A stretch of DNA of 62,253 bases from positions 1-62,253 of the forward strand of contig QWPW01000019.1 in assembly GCA_003671025.1 (NCBI GenBank), read 5' to 3'. Made by a program: the position numbers and the translations under genes. The first letter of the stretch is position 1. Each line of letters begins with the position of its first letter. This document shows positions 15,905 to 25,810 of the stretch, in pieces. The notes below the pieces were generated by a model, which was given only the letters and a program-made list of their open reading frames with translations, was not told where the DNA came from and did not search any database. Source of the stretch: Planctomycetota bacterium (GTDB taxonomy: Bacteria; Planctomycetota; Phycisphaerae; Phycisphaerales; SM1A02).

Positions 15905-18538
15905 ATGATTTCGACACGCGTCCTCGCTTCGCTTTCCCTCGCGTCCATGATCCTCGGGCTCTCGGCTCGAGGGTCGCTCGCGTGGGGACAGGAGTCGACC
16001 AGCGCGCCCATTCCTAGCGCGACCCAAGACGCTGCTGCCGCAACTCCGCCCGTGCCGATGGTGGTTCCGCCGTTGGCGGAGCTCGGCTCGTTCCCCGTCG
16101 ACCCCGCGATGGAGGCGATCACCCGCGAACGCCTCAGTCGCGCGTTCGCCCAGCGCGCACGCAATCTCTTGCAGCGCGAGGCCGTCTATCTCGGTGTCCT
16201 TGATGCCGCGAAGATGCTCTTTGAAGAAGCGGTCGAACTCAATCCCGACAACCCCAACATTTGGCGGTTGGTGCTCGATCTCGCCACGGCGATGCGCGAG
16301 GGTGAGAGCGAGGCCGGTCATCTCGAGATGCGTGCGCTCAAGCGGCTCAACGAGTTGGAACCACGGGACGAGATCGTGCTGCTGCGTCGGTTGCTTCATC
16401 GCATCGACGATCGTCAAACGGCAGAGGAACGATTGGCGATTTCGGAAAAACTGCTCGCACCCGAATCGGTCGCGCGCATTGGTCACGCGGTCGCGGCACG
16501 AATCGCGTTTGATCGAGCGATTCTGCTCGAACGCACCGGTGATCGCGCGGGATACGAGCGCGAGTTGCTTCGCGCGCTTGATCTCGATGGCTCGTTTCCG
16601 CAAGCCGCGGAAGTTGCCGCGGGATACTTCGGCACCACCGCGCCAGGTCCCGCGGAACAAGCGCAAGCGCTCCGTGCCGCGGTCACGGCGAACCCTTCAC
16701 GAGACTCGGTTGCGCTCGCCTTGGCGAACTTGTGCATGAGTTACGGCGCGTACAACGCGGCGTGCGAGATCCTCAATGTTCAAACGAGCTTTCGCGCGAC
16801 GCAACTTCCCAGCGATTCGTACGACACGGTGCTCGCCGATTTCGTGATTGCGTTGTGGGGCGCGGACCAGACTGAAATCGCGGCGGCGCTCATTCGCACA
16901 CGACAAAAACAGCTGAACTCGTTTTATGTTGCCGAGCTCGAACGTCGCGGCGTGAATGTCACCATGGAACGCCGCCGCGAGTTGAGTCTGCCCTTCAGCG
17001 AGAGTCTGCTCATCAACGCCACCGCAATGATTGCCGCGGTCAACTCGGAAGGTTTCGCGCAAGAGATCCAAGGCGTCAAAGGTGCCTTCAAGTTTCGCTT
17101 GGAGCTGTTGAAGGTACGCGAGACACCGCCGCTCGAAATGGCGCAAGTCATGCTCGAGGGGGCGATGGTGCAGTTGTGGTTTGCGGGCGATGTCGACGCG
17201 GCGGTGGAGTGGATCGACGAGGCCAACACCATCGCGCCGATTTCGGCGGAAGCGCGCGCGCGATTTGATGGTTGGATTTCTATTCGCAAAGGCGAAGTCG
17301 CCGCCGGTCGCGCGCAGTTGTTGTTGCAACCCGCGGACGACGCGATGGCGTCGATTGGAGTCGCAACCGCTGACGAATTGCTGGGAGACAAGAAAGGTGC
17401 GGCACAGCGATTTCTCGCCATCGCGCGCAATGGCCCCGCCACCGCCACGGGCTTGTGGGCGCGCAGTCGATTGCGCGTGCTGCTGGGAAACGATGTCAGT
17501 GTCATGAAAGAATCAGCAGCAGTCGAAGCCGCCGCGGCGCTTCCTCCCGCGTTCTTGGAATTGATGAAACTCGGCGCAAATTCCATGATGATGCGGGTGC
17601 AGCCGCGCCTGCGCGAGGTCTCACCCTTTGACCCGATGATCTTCGACATTGAGCTGATCAATCGCAGTGATTGGCCACTGGCGATCAGCGCGGAAGGCCC
17701 GATCAAGGACACCATGACCGTCACAGCGACAGTCAATGTTCCGCGCCGCGTCGCCTCGCAACCACCATTTGCATTCGTCGCAGTGGACCGAATTTTCTCA
17801 ATTCCACCTCGAGGTAGTTTGCAAATTGCGCTCGATGTTTCGCTGACCGACGCGAGCATTCTGTTGCGCGAAGACCCGCTCGCGGGCGCGTTTCTTTCCG
17901 TGCATGCCATCTCAAATTGGCGCACCACCAACTCGGGTGTTGAGCCAGGACCGATGGGTCTCGAGACCGAGTCACCGGAGATTCACATCACTGGCGTTCG
18001 CATGACCGCTGCGTGGGTCGAAAGTGAATTGGCCGCTCTCGCCGACACCACGCGTCCCGTGAACCCGGAGACCGTCGCGATGTTGGCGCACGCGGTGGCG
18101 CGCGCTTCGAAGTTGCCTGAACTCGTCGATGCATCCGTGCATGACGCACTCGTGCCTGCGGGCGCGGTGCTTGCTGACGCGGCTGCGCGCGTGACTCCGC
18201 AGACGCGCGCGTGGCTGCTCTTCGCTTGCCCCAAACCTCGGCGACCCGATGAAGCCATCCTCGCGCAAGAGATGGTTAATGCAGCTGCGGGTATCGCGGT
18301 CGAAGCAATGCCCGCAGTGCCCGAACTTGCGATGATGGAGGCGGTGTTCAAGTCTGATGCGACCACGCTGACGCGCATGGCTTGGATTTCCACACGCGCC
18401 AAGCGTCCCGAAGACCCACGTCTTGCCGAGGCAATGCTCTCCTTGGACCCCAAGATCGCCGCGTTTGCCAAGGCATTCCACGGTTGGATGAGCGACACGG
18501 TCGAAGCGCAACGAGAGAAACTAAACCTCACCAAATGA
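15905..18538 (+). CDS. Large secreted TPR-like protein of unknown function
   Basis: An 877-aa protein with an N-terminal signal peptide (hydrophobic stretch about 6-24, likely cut near SLAWGQ). A Pro/Ala-rich linker follows. Residues about 70-500 are helical and contain TPR-like helix pairs, for example AKMLFEEAVELNPDNPNIW and AEERLAISEKLLAPE and a later AVEWIDEANTIAPISAEA. The middle third (about 545-700) switches to beta-type sequence (MRVQPRLREVSPFDPMIFDI), and the last ~170 residues return to Ala-rich helices. It probably works as an extracytoplasmic scaffold; no catalytic residues are evident. Divergent from the secreted helical protein with 237 bases between starts. Confidence 0.72.
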   Translation: MISTRVLASLSLASMILGLSARGSLAWGQESTSAPIPSATQDAAAATPPVPMVVPPLAELGSFPVDPAMEAITRERLSRAFAQRARNLLQREAVYLGVLDAAKMLFEEAVELNPDNPNIWRLVLDLATAMREGESEAGHLEMRALKRLNELEPRDEIVLLRRLLHRIDDRQTAEERLAISEKLLAPESVARIGHAVAARIAFDRAILLERTGDRAGYERELLRALDLDGSFPQAAEVAAGYFGTTAPGPAEQAQALRAAVTANPSRDSVALALANLCMSYGAYNAACEILNVQTSFRATQLPSDSYDTVLADFVIALWGADQTEIAAALIRTRQKQLNSFYVAELERRGVNVTMERRRELSLPFSESLLINATAMIAAVNSEGFAQEIQGVKGAFKFRLELLKVRETPPLEMAQVMLEGAMVQLWFAGDVDAAVEWIDEANTIAPISAEARARFDGWISIRKGEVAAGRAQLLLQPADDAMASIGVATADELLGDKKGAAQRFLAIARNGPATATGLWARSRLRVLLGNDVSVMKESAAVEAAAALPPAFLELMKLGANSMMMRVQPRLREVSPFDPMIFDIELINRSDWPLAISAEGPIKDTMTVTATVNVPRRVASQPPFAFVAVDRIFSIPPRGSLQIALDVSLTDASILLREDPLAGAFLSVHAISNWRTTNSGVEPGPMGLETESPEIHITGVRMTAAWVESELAALADTTRPVNPETVAMLAHAVARASKLPELVDASVHDALVPAGAVLADAAARVTPQTRAWLLFACPKPRRPDEAILAQEMVNAAAGIAVEAMPAVPELAMMEAVFKSDATTLTRMAWISTRAKRPEDPRLAEAMLSLDPKIAAFAKAFHGWMSDTVEAQREKLNLTK

Positions 18539-18599
18539 TGCGCGGTTCTCGCTTCATCTTTGTGGCGCGCGCCGCTGCAAACCACGGCGGAGCGCAAGC

Positions 18600-19553
18600 A
18601 TGCCGGTGATGCGCTGGATGAAATTTCGCGAACCCGCGCGCGCGAAACGAATCTTGCGCGTGGCGGGACTCATCTTTGGTCTCGTCTGTCTCGCGGGCGC
18701 GATCTTCACAGCGATGCATGAGCGCGAGCAGTTTCGTACCGCACTGCAAGCGTTGCGCGATCCGCCACCGATGGCCGTGGCGTTGGTGTTGGCGTCGATC
18801 GCCGTGGGCGTGGTGCTGAGCGCGACACTGTTTCACATTCTGATACGACGATTTGCGGTGGTTCCGTTTTGGGAAATGCAAGCACTCATCGCGGCGACGG
18901 CGTTCGCCAATTACCTTCCGCTGAAGCCGGGCTTCGTCGGTCGCGTTGCCTATCACCGATTGCGCCATGGGATTCGCGCGCAACAAACCATTCGCACCAT
19001 CATCGAAGCCATCGCGCTCAGCGGCACAGTCGCCTCGCTGTTTTTGCTCTCCCTGTTGGCGCTCCGCGCGCTCAAGCTAGACGGCGAGTGGGCCTTGGTC
19101 GCGCCCACGGTGTTGGCGATTGCTTTGTTTTCAAGGCGTTTGCGCCCACTCGCGCAGGCACTGCTGGTGCGGCAAGTGGAGTTGGCGCTGTGGACGCTGC
19201 GCTACTGGTCGATCTTTCAGATCGTGGGCGCACCGATTGATCTCGAGAGCGCCATCGTGCTCGCGAGCGTCAGCGTGATCGCCACGCTCTTGCCCATCGT
19301 CTCCAATGGCCTAGGCATTCGCGAGTGGGTCATCGGATTGCTCGCGCCACTCATCTCTCACGGCCAAGTCGACATGTCGCAAGCAATCGTCGCGGAGCTG
19401 GTGCATCGCTGCGCCGAACTCATCGTGATGACGCCGCTGGGATTGACCGCGATCGCCGTCCTTGTGCGTCATACGCGCAAGAATCCAATGTTGGTCAGGC
19501 CGATCGCGTCGACAGCGTCGAGCGCGAGCACCGAGCCCGCTTCGCCGAAGTAG
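18600..19553 (+). CDS. YbhN/UPF0104-type flippase-like membrane protein
   Basis: A 317-aa polytopic membrane protein with about seven to eight hydrophobic helices (first near 20-38). It resembles the lysylphosphatidylglycerol synthase/flippase-like family: NYLPLKPGFVGRVAYHRLRHG (about 102-122) carries the conserved N.LP.kpG-type loop, and the C-terminal half has GLGIREWVIGLL. There is no C-terminal synthase domain, so a synthase role is unlikely; a role in lipid or lipid-linked sugar transport is a family-based guess. The ATG at 18600 has GGAG about 8 nt upstream. It follows the TPR-like gene by 61 bases and is convergent with pyrE. Confidence 0.75.
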   Translation: MPVMRWMKFREPARAKRILRVAGLIFGLVCLAGAIFTAMHEREQFRTALQALRDPPPMAVALVLASIAVGVVLSATLFHILIRRFAVVPFWEMQALIAATAFANYLPLKPGFVGRVAYHRLRHGIRAQQTIRTIIEAIALSGTVASLFLLSLLALRALKLDGEWALVAPTVLAIALFSRRLRPLAQALLVRQVELALWTLRYWSIFQIVGAPIDLESAIVLASVSVIATLLPIVSNGLGIREWVIGLLAPLISHGQVDMSQAIVAELVHRCAELIVMTPLGLTAIAVLVRHTRKNPMLVRPIASTASSASTEPASPK

Positions 19554-19564
19554 TCGCGTTTCAC

Positions 19565-20095
19565 TCACGCACTAGGAGTGATGCCCAGATCGTGCACCGT
19601 GAAAATCGCGTCGAAGGCGATGCCTTCTTTTTCGATGTTCTCGCGCGCGCCTTCGAGGCGATCGATCGTGGCGATGATGGCCACGACCACCGCGCCTGCA
19701 TCGCGGAGCACCTTCGCCGCCTCGAGTGCTTGACCGCCGGTGGTGGCGACATCTTCCACGATGACAACGCGATCACCCTTCTCGACGCGCCCCTCCAATT
19801 GCTTGGCTGTGCCGTAATCCTTTTTCTGATTGCGAATGAACAGGCAGGGCAGACCCGTAGCCATGCTTGCGCTGGAAACCAGCGGAATTCCGCCCAATTC
19901 AGCGCCGGCAAGTCGTTGCGTTCCCTGCGGAATGCGCGCGGCAAACTCGTGACCTAAGCGCGCGAGGATCTGTGGCTGTGTCGAAAACAAGTACTTGTCG
20001 AGGTAGTACGTCGACGTTCGCCCCGAGCGCAGTACGAAGTGTCCGTGAAGCAGTGATGCGGCGGCGATTTGTTGAGCGAGCTCTTGGCGTGTCAT
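19565..20095 (-). CDS. pyrE: Orotate phosphoribosyltransferase
   Basis: Converts orotate and PRPP into orotidine 5'-phosphate in de novo pyrimidine synthesis. The product is 176 aa, typical of the shorter bacterial form. The PRPP-binding loop VVIVEDVATTGG is at about 111-122. The N-terminal HFVLRSGRTSTYYLDK motif and the flexible catalytic loop IRNQKKDYGTAKQLEG (about 87-102, with the catalytic lysines) are intact. It lies 49 bases downstream of the GH57 gene on the same strand and could be co-transcribed with it. No other pyrimidine genes are present. Confidence 0.95.
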   Translation of the reverse strand: MTRQELAQQIAAASLLHGHFVLRSGRTSTYYLDKYLFSTQPQILARLGHEFAARIPQGTQRLAGAELGGIPLVSSASMATGLPCLFIRNQKKDYGTAKQLEGRVEKGDRVVIVEDVATTGGQALEAAKVLRDAGAVVVAIIATIDRLEGARENIEKEGIAFDAIFTVHDLGITPSA

Positions 20096-20144
20096 GGAAA
20101 AAGATCCAACAATCCTGTCGAGTGAACTTGTGAAGCGGAAAGAT

Positions 20145-21395
20145 TCAGTGAGCAGCTTGCGGCGGACTCTTTACGCGCATCGGCGTACCAGCACCCGCGC
20201 GCGTGCGCAGATGATCGATCACGTTCATGAAGTTGATGTACGCGTCGTAGGGCGAGTCGTAAGGCGAGAAATACTTGTGCACGTCGCCGTCCGACCAGTA
20301 CTTGGTGCACATGTAATAGAGGTGATCGCTGGTGGTGAGCTTGCGCCAGTCCTCAAGAATGTACGGATCACCCGCAGCGTGACGCGCCTTCACTGGCGCT
20401 TCGAGGGCGTACAACTCTTTCGCTGCGCCGTCCTGAATGGGATTGCCCAACCACGCCGAGAGATCGCGTTCGCTGTCAGCCCACGAAACATATTTCTCGA
20501 CGTTGTACTCGCCGACGGGCTCATGGCAGTCGAGCACTTGCGAAGGCGTGAGGAAGTCGTTGTGTCCCTGATTGATGTCGTAGATCGCACCGGGCAACGC
20601 GTCGAGGAATTGGAAGATTCCCGTGTCAGCCCACTGATGCTCGCCGAAGGTCTCGTAGTCCATGAACAGATTGCACATGTACCCATCGCCGTTGATCTGA
20701 TTGACCCAACCCGCGAATTTCTCGGCGCTGAGAGGCCATTCCTTCCAACCGCGATTGGAGAATCGAAACGCGATGTCATCGGAGAGGCGGTAGTTCTTCA
20801 GGAGCAACTTCACGGGCCGGTCAGACAACTCGCCATGCCCTGGAGGTGCGTAGAGATAGTTGGGCGAGCGGAAACCAAGCAAACGATCGACGCCTTCGCA
20901 GAGGATCGCTTTGTGTTGGCCACGTGCCGCGATGTGATCCGCGAGTTCATTGGAGTAGATGAGCTCGGTGTTGCGGAACACCTTTGGGGTCACGCCGAAA
21001 ACTTCTTGCATGCGGCGCTGATGCAGATCGACCTGCGCATCAAACTCACTGCGCGAGAATAAGAACGACAGCGAGTGATGACTCGTTTCACCGATGAGTT
21101 CGCACGCGCCCGTGTCCACCAGCGCTTTGAGCGTGTCCACTACATCGGGCGCCCACTTGAGCAGCTGCTCGAGCACGGTCCCAGTGATGGAATAAGAGCA
21201 ACGAAATCGCTTGTCGTGTCGACGCACGAGGTCAAGCATCTTCAGCGTGGTGGGGCGATAGCACTTGTCCGCCACTTTGCGAAGAATGCGTTCGTTGGCC
21301 TCGTTGTCAAAGTAAAACGGATCGGTGGAGAACACCGAATACCGACGGAGGCGATAGGGCTGATGCAGCTCGAAGTAGAAGCAAACGCTGGCCAT
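20145..21395 (-). CDS. Glycoside hydrolase family 57 protein
   Basis: A 416-aa cytoplasmic (no signal peptide) alpha-glucan-active enzyme of the GH57 type, which hydrolyses or rearranges alpha-1,4-glucans such as glycogen with retention. Motif I is FYFELHQPYR (6-15), the candidate catalytic nucleophile is E144 in FRNTELIYS, and the candidate acid/base is D246 in MDYETFGEHQ. SHHSLSFLF (105-113) matches the family's second conserved region. The length fits the shorter alpha-amylase-like GH57 members. It sits between the polysaccharide locus and pyrE, and could belong to either unit. The exact substrate specificity cannot be told from the motifs. Confidence 0.92.
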   Translation of the reverse strand: MASVCFYFELHQPYRLRRYSVFSTDPFYFDNEANERILRKVADKCYRPTTLKMLDLVRRHDKRFRCSYSITGTVLEQLLKWAPDVVDTLKALVDTGACELIGETSHHSLSFLFSRSEFDAQVDLHQRRMQEVFGVTPKVFRNTELIYSNELADHIAARGQHKAILCEGVDRLLGFRSPNYLYAPPGHGELSDRPVKLLLKNYRLSDDIAFRFSNRGWKEWPLSAEKFAGWVNQINGDGYMCNLFMDYETFGEHQWADTGIFQFLDALPGAIYDINQGHNDFLTPSQVLDCHEPVGEYNVEKYVSWADSERDLSAWLGNPIQDGAAKELYALEAPVKARHAAGDPYILEDWRKLTTSDHLYYMCTKYWSDGDVHKYFSPYDSPYDAYINFMNVIDHLRTRAGAGTPMRVKSPPQAAH

Positions 21396-21419
21396 GGTCG
21401 CAGGGTAGCCGAAGAGGCA

Positions 21420-22427
21420 TCACGCGCTGTAGTACGCGCGATACCACTCGATGAATCGCGCGACGCCGGTCTCGATGGAAGTCGAAGGTCGGTAGCCAGT
21501 CTCGGATTCGAGTGTGCTCACGTCAGCAAGCGTGTCGGGAACATCGCCCGCTTGAAGCGGCAACATGTTCATCGTGGCCTTGCGTCCGAGGGCTCGTTCG
21601 ATTGCCGCGATGTACTCGAGCAATTCGATCGATTGCGCGTTGCCGATGTTGTGGACGCGCCACGGCGCATTCGAACTTCCAGGGTCAGGAGCCGTCGCAT
21701 CGAAGGCAGAATTTGCGCGCGCGGGGTTATCGAGTGTGCGCACCACGCCTTCGACAATGTCATCGATGTAGGTGAAGTCACGGCGATGGTGGCCGTGATT
21801 GAACACCTCAATCGGCTTGCCCTCAAGAATGTTTTTCGTGAAGAGAAACAGCGCCATGTCGGGCCGCCCCCACGGTCCATACACCGTGAAAAAGCGCAGC
21901 CCCGTGCAAGGCAATCCAAAGAGATTCGCGTACGCGTGCGCGAATAGTTCATTCGATTTTTTGCTTGCGGCGTAGAGCGAAAGCGGGTGATCGACATTGT
22001 CGTGCACCGAAAACGGAAGTCGCGCGTTGCCGCCGTAAACCGAACTCGAACTGGCGTAGACCAGATGCGCGCAACCGTGTTGGCGACATCCTTCGAGGAT
22101 GTTCTGAAAGCCGACAATGTTCGATTGAATATAAGCGTGCGGATGGGTGATCGAATAGCGCACACCCGCTTGCGCTGCGAGATGCACCACCCGCGCGAAG
22201 CGATGGCGCGCGAACAACTGCTCCATCTCGTCGCGCTGTGCGATGTCGAGTTTGACAAACGAAAACCCGCGCTTGACGCTCAATCGCGCAAGGCGCGCTT
22301 CTTTGAGCGTGGGGTCGTAGTAATCATTGAGGTTGTCGACCCCGATGACTTCCTCGCCGCGATCAAGGAGCCGATGTGCGACGTGCGAGCCGATGAAGCC
22401 CGCTGCACCTGTGACGAGAATTGCCAT
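21420..22427 (-). CDS. NAD-dependent nucleotide-sugar epimerase (UDP-glucuronate 4-epimerase-like)
   Basis: A 335-aa extended short-chain dehydrogenase/reductase. I chose ATG 22427 because the Rossmann motif TGAAGFIG then starts at residue 6 and AGGA lies 8 nt upstream; earlier in-frame starts add an unrelated tail. The catalytic YxxxK is Y152-K156 in YAASK, with SSSSVYG (126-132) supplying the serine. [10 protein letters not shown] (30-39) and [16 protein letters not shown] are hallmarks of UDP-glucuronate 4-epimerases, which interconvert UDP-glucuronate and UDP-galacturonate. A related C4 epimerisation is also possible. It follows the aminotransferase gene in the polysaccharide locus and should provide an activated uronic or neutral sugar for the glycan. 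Confidence 0.93.
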   Translation of the reverse strand: MAILVTGAAGFIGSHVAHRLLDRGEEVIGVDNLNDYYDPTLKEARLARLSVKRGFSFVKLDIAQRDEMEQLFARHRFARVVHLAAQAGVRYSITHPHAYIQSNIVGFQNILEGCRQHGCAHLVYASSSSVYGGNARLPFSVHDNVDHPLSLYAASKKSNELFAHAYANLFGLPCTGLRFFTVYGPWGRPDMALFLFTKNILEGKPIEVFNHGHHRRDFTYIDDIVEGVVRTLDNPARANSAFDATAPDPGSSNAPWRVHNIGNAQSIELLEYIAAIERALGRKATMNMLPLQAGDVPDTLADVSTLESETGYRPSTSIETGVARFIEWYRAYYSA

Positions 22428-22492
22428 GCGATGCATCCTAATTCGCGGACTGATGGCGCGCGTCGCAGGCGCCGATTCGGATGGCCACTCGC

Positions 22493-23686
22493 TCACGCAA
22501 CCGCGGCGCGCGCGGGTGAGAGCGCAGACTCGATGGTGTGCGCAACACGCGCGAGATCTTCATCACTCATCGCGCTTCCCGAGGGCAGGCAGATGCCTTG
22601 CTCGAACAGTCGCTGCGACACCGGTCGACGCGCAGGATCATGGGCAAACATGCGGCATCCCGCAAAGAGCGGCTGCATGTGCATGGGCTTCCATGTTGGT
22701 CGCGCCTCGATTCGTTGCGCCGAGAGCGCCGCAAGAAGTTCGTCGCGCGTGCAGCCTGCCGCCGCAGGATCAAGCGTGGCCGCGGTGAGCCAATGGGTCG
22801 AGCGGCTCCACACGGGCTCGGGCATGAAGCGGACTCCAGGACGGCGCGCAAGGCTTGCTTCATAGCGGGCGAAGATCGCCCGTCGGCGAGCGACGCGGTC
22901 AGCGAGCACGGAAAGTTGACCGCGACCGATGCCGGCCAAGACGTTGGACATGCGGTAGTTGAAGCCCGCTTCGACGTGCTCGTAGTGCGCCGCGGGTTCG
23001 CGCGCCTGCGTGGCCAAATGGCGCGCGCGTTCCACCAAACTTGCATCGGTAGAGACCAACATTCCGCCGCCAGAAGTTGTAATTATCTTGTTTCCGTTGA
23101 AACTAAGTGCAGCCATCCGACCAAACGTTCCGCAGGCACGCCCATGCACCGACGCGCCGAGACTCTCTGCCGCGTCCTCCAGAATCGGGATGTCATAGTC
23201 ATCGCAAATAGCTTGCAACGCAGGGTAATCGCAGCCTTGACCGTACAGGTCGACCGCGATGCACGCGCGGGGGTGACGGCCTTGTGCGACCAGCGTCTCG
23301 ATGGCGCGGCGCAGGGCGACGGGCGACATGTTCCAACTGGTTTCGTCGCTGTCAACAAACACTGGTTCCGCACCAAGTTGACGAATAGGATTGGCGCTCG
23401 CCACGAAAGTGAAGTCAGAGCACAGCACCACATCGCCAGCCTTCACGCCGAGCAAGATCAGTCCGAGGTGGATGGCCGCAGTTCCCGATGAGGTCGCGCA
23501 GCAAGCGAGTCGTGCACCCTGCGCGACTCCCAAATGTTCCGACATCTCGCGTTCGAAGCCGTCGACATTGGGCCCCAGCGGAGCGATCCAATTGGTGCGG
23601 AAAGCCTCGTCGACAAAGCGCTTCTCCTCGCCCGACAGGTGAGGAGGCGAGAGCAAGATCGGCGTGTGCGTCGGGTAGTGGGTCAT
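22493..23686 (-). CDS. DegT/DnrJ/EryC1/StrS-family PLP aminotransferase
   Basis: A 397-aa pyridoxal-phosphate enzyme that typically aminates a keto-sugar nucleotide to make an amino sugar. The PLP-binding lysine is K200 in [26 protein letters not shown] (145-155) and [11 protein letters not shown] (169-179) carry the family's cofactor-binding residues, and [14 protein letters not shown] is the usual partner segment. Sequence character is closest to the PglE/LegC-like sugar aminotransferases, but specificity is not certain. The neighbouring epimerase and glycosyltransferases support a role in making an amino sugar for the surface glycan. It follows asnB with a 117-base gap. Confidence 0.92.
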   Translation of the reverse strand: MTHYPTHTPILLSPPHLSGEEKRFVDEAFRTNWIAPLGPNVDGFEREMSEHLGVAQGARLACCATSSGTAAIHLGLILLGVKAGDVVLCSDFTFVASANPIRQLGAEPVFVDSDETSWNMSPVALRRAIETLVAQGRHPRACIAVDLYGQGCDYPALQAICDDYDIPILEDAAESLGASVHGRACGTFGRMAALSFNGNKIITTSGGGMLVSTDASLVERARHLATQAREPAAHYEHVEAGFNYRMSNVLAGIGRGQLSVLADRVARRRAIFARYEASLARRPGVRFMPEPVWSRSTHWLTAATLDPAAAGCTRDELLAALSAQRIEARPTWKPMHMQPLFAGCRMFAHDPARRPVSQRLFEQGICLPSGSAMSDEDLARVAHTIESALSPARAAVA

Positions 23687-23803
23687 GGGGTGTGAGGTTC
23701 TCTCCGACGGACAACACCAACTCGGAGCTTCTCTATCGGCAATTGCTGGGAATCAACTCCATGCAGCCGACTTGGGGTAACTCACCCTCGCGCACCCCTC
23801 ACG

Positions 23804-25798
23804 TCAGCCGCGACCCCAACGCGCGAGCCATGCGCCAAACGACAGCGCGTTCCAGATGTCGGCCGCGTCAGATGGGTCGCCGGTTTCGAGCAGGCGATGC
23901 CAACGGGCGCGTGCAGATTTCACGTGCAAAAAGCCTTCACGGCGCAATCGGTCTTCGGCCAAAAGATCTTCGGCCCACGCGCGCAGCGGACCTCGAAGCC
24001 ATGCGGCGAGTGGCACTCCAAACCCCATCTTGGGGCGCGCCATGAGATGGCGGGGGACGCGCCGATCAACCACTTGTCGCAAGATCCATTTGCGCTCGCC
24101 ATGGCGAATGCGCATCGAACCAGGCAACGAGAAGGCGAGGTGCGCGAGGTGGTGGTCGAGCAGCGGTTCGCGCGCTTCGAGCGAGACCGCCATGCTCGCG
24201 CGATCCACCTTGACCAGAATGTCATCAGCGAGGTAGCCCACGATGTCCGCGTGCATGAGCTGGGTGCTGAGATCCACTTCGGCAGCCGATTCCTCGAGAG
24301 AATCGAGCGTCGTTCGGGGAGGTGCGAGTGCCTCCGTGAGCATGAGTGGTTGATTGGACACGCAGAGCAACGAGCGATAGATCGCCCACGGATCCGTGTG
24401 CGTGAGCAGTCCAGCAAGACGGTGCGCGCGATCGCCCGCGCGATCGAAGGGCATCATGTGCGGCGCCAACGCGGCCAACGCGTCACCGATGCGGTTGGTC
24501 AACACACGCGGAGTCGCCGCAAGAACTCGCGCCAACGCGCGGCGCACACTGTGCGGAATTTTTTGTTGTCGCGCGGCGAGACGCGGAATCCATGAGTGGC
24601 GGTAGTAACCACCAAAGAGTTCGTCGCCGCCGTCGCCCGAAAGCGCAACGGTCACGCCCGCGCGCGCACAGTCGCACAGCAACAGTGTGGGGATCTGCGA
24701 AGAATCGGCGAAGGGCTCGTCGTTGATTTCGATCAGTCGCGGCAATACATCGAGTGCTTCGCGACCAGTCACGATGCGCTCGGTGTGATCGGTGCCCAGA
24801 TGCGCCGCGATCGCGCGCGCATAGGGAGCCTCGTTGCGCGCGTGATCGTCAAAGCCGATGGTGTAGGTGCGCACGCGCGCACTTGATTGTGCTTGCATCG
24901 CGGCGACGACCGCAGTCGAGTCCACACCGCCCGAGAGAAACGCGCCCAGTGAAACATCGGCGTCCATGCGCATGCGCACGCTGTGAAGAATCGCGCGGTC
25001 CACCGCTTCGATGGCGTCTTCATCACTGCCGAGGAACGGCGAGTGCACACCCGATTGCACCAGTGTGCGCGAACTCCACCACGCGTGTTGTTGCACAGAG
25101 CGGTCACCGATGTCGACGCGCAGCCAACAACCTGCGCCGAGTTTGCGCACCTCGGGATGAATCGACAGCGGCGCGGGAACATGACCGCGCTGCATGAACA
25201 GCGCCAACGCGCCGCGATCGACCGAAAGCGACATGCGCGGCATCGCATGCATCGCTTTGAGCTCGCTGGAAAACACCAGCGAATCCCCTGCAGAAAGCAT
25301 GAAATCACTCGATGGCACCGCGCGTGCGTTGCTCAATCCGTAGAGGAGGGGCTTGACGCCGAAGCGGTCGCGCGCGAGCCAGAGCACGCGTTGCGGGCGA
25401 TCAAGTACCGCGCAGGCGAACATTCCCGTGAAGCGATGCAGTGATTGCTCGAAGCCGTACTCCTCAAACATCGCGAGCATGACTTCGGTGTCCGAGCGTC
25501 CAGCAAAGACGTGACCGCGCGCGATGAGTTCGTCGCGCAGTGAGCCGTGGTTGTAGATCTCACCGTTGAAGACGATTTCAAAACGTCCGCTGCGCGAAAG
25601 CATCGGTTGATGTCCCGCAGGAGAGAGTTCCAGGATGGAGAGTCTGCGAAACGCGAGACCGCAGCGCGTGGCGTGATCAAACGAGATGCCCTCATCATCA
25701 GGTCCGCGGTGAATCAGGCGACGCGCCATCGCGCTTAGCGTCGCCTGTGGATCGCTCACCACTCCTGCAATGTCGAGAAATCCCGCGATTCCGCACAT
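23804..25798 (-). CDS. asnB: Asparagine synthase (glutamine-hydrolysing)
   Basis: A 664-aa two-domain enzyme. The N-terminal class II glutaminase begins MCGIAGF, with C2 as the nucleophile after Met removal, and has FNGEIYNH and GRSDTEVML. The synthetase domain carries the ATP pyrophosphatase P-loop SGGVDST near residue 285 and a second conserved segment LSGDGGDELFGGYYRH. It forms asparagine from aspartate, or an amide on another carboxylate. Copies inside polysaccharide loci often amidate uronic acids (family knowledge), so such a role is plausible beside the UDP-glucuronate epimerase-like gene. The gap to the ligase gene is only 12 bases. Confidence 0.94.
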   Translation of the reverse strand: MCGIAGFLDIAGVVSDPQATLSAMARRLIHRGPDDEGISFDHATRCGLAFRRLSILELSPAGHQPMLSRSGRFEIVFNGEIYNHGSLRDELIARGHVFAGRSDTEVMLAMFEEYGFEQSLHRFTGMFACAVLDRPQRVLWLARDRFGVKPLLYGLSNARAVPSSDFMLSAGDSLVFSSELKAMHAMPRMSLSVDRGALALFMQRGHVPAPLSIHPEVRKLGAGCWLRVDIGDRSVQQHAWWSSRTLVQSGVHSPFLGSDEDAIEAVDRAILHSVRMRMDADVSLGAFLSGGVDSTAVVAAMQAQSSARVRTYTIGFDDHARNEAPYARAIAAHLGTDHTERIVTGREALDVLPRLIEINDEPFADSSQIPTLLLCDCARAGVTVALSGDGGDELFGGYYRHSWIPRLAARQQKIPHSVRRALARVLAATPRVLTNRIGDALAALAPHMMPFDRAGDRAHRLAGLLTHTDPWAIYRSLLCVSNQPLMLTEALAPPRTTLDSLEESAAEVDLSTQLMHADIVGYLADDILVKVDRASMAVSLEAREPLLDHHLAHLAFSLPGSMRIRHGERKWILRQVVDRRVPRHLMARPKMGFGVPLAAWLRGPLRAWAEDLLAEDRLRREGFLHVKSARARWHRLLETGDPSDAADIWNALSFGAWLARWGRG

Positions 25799-25810
25799 GG
25801 AGTGAGCGTA

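Noticed and set aside
22428-22496. N-terminal extension of the epimerase to 22496
   Set aside because: The extra ~23 residues have no counterpart before the Rossmann motif, and the best ribosome binding site precedes the ATG at 22427.
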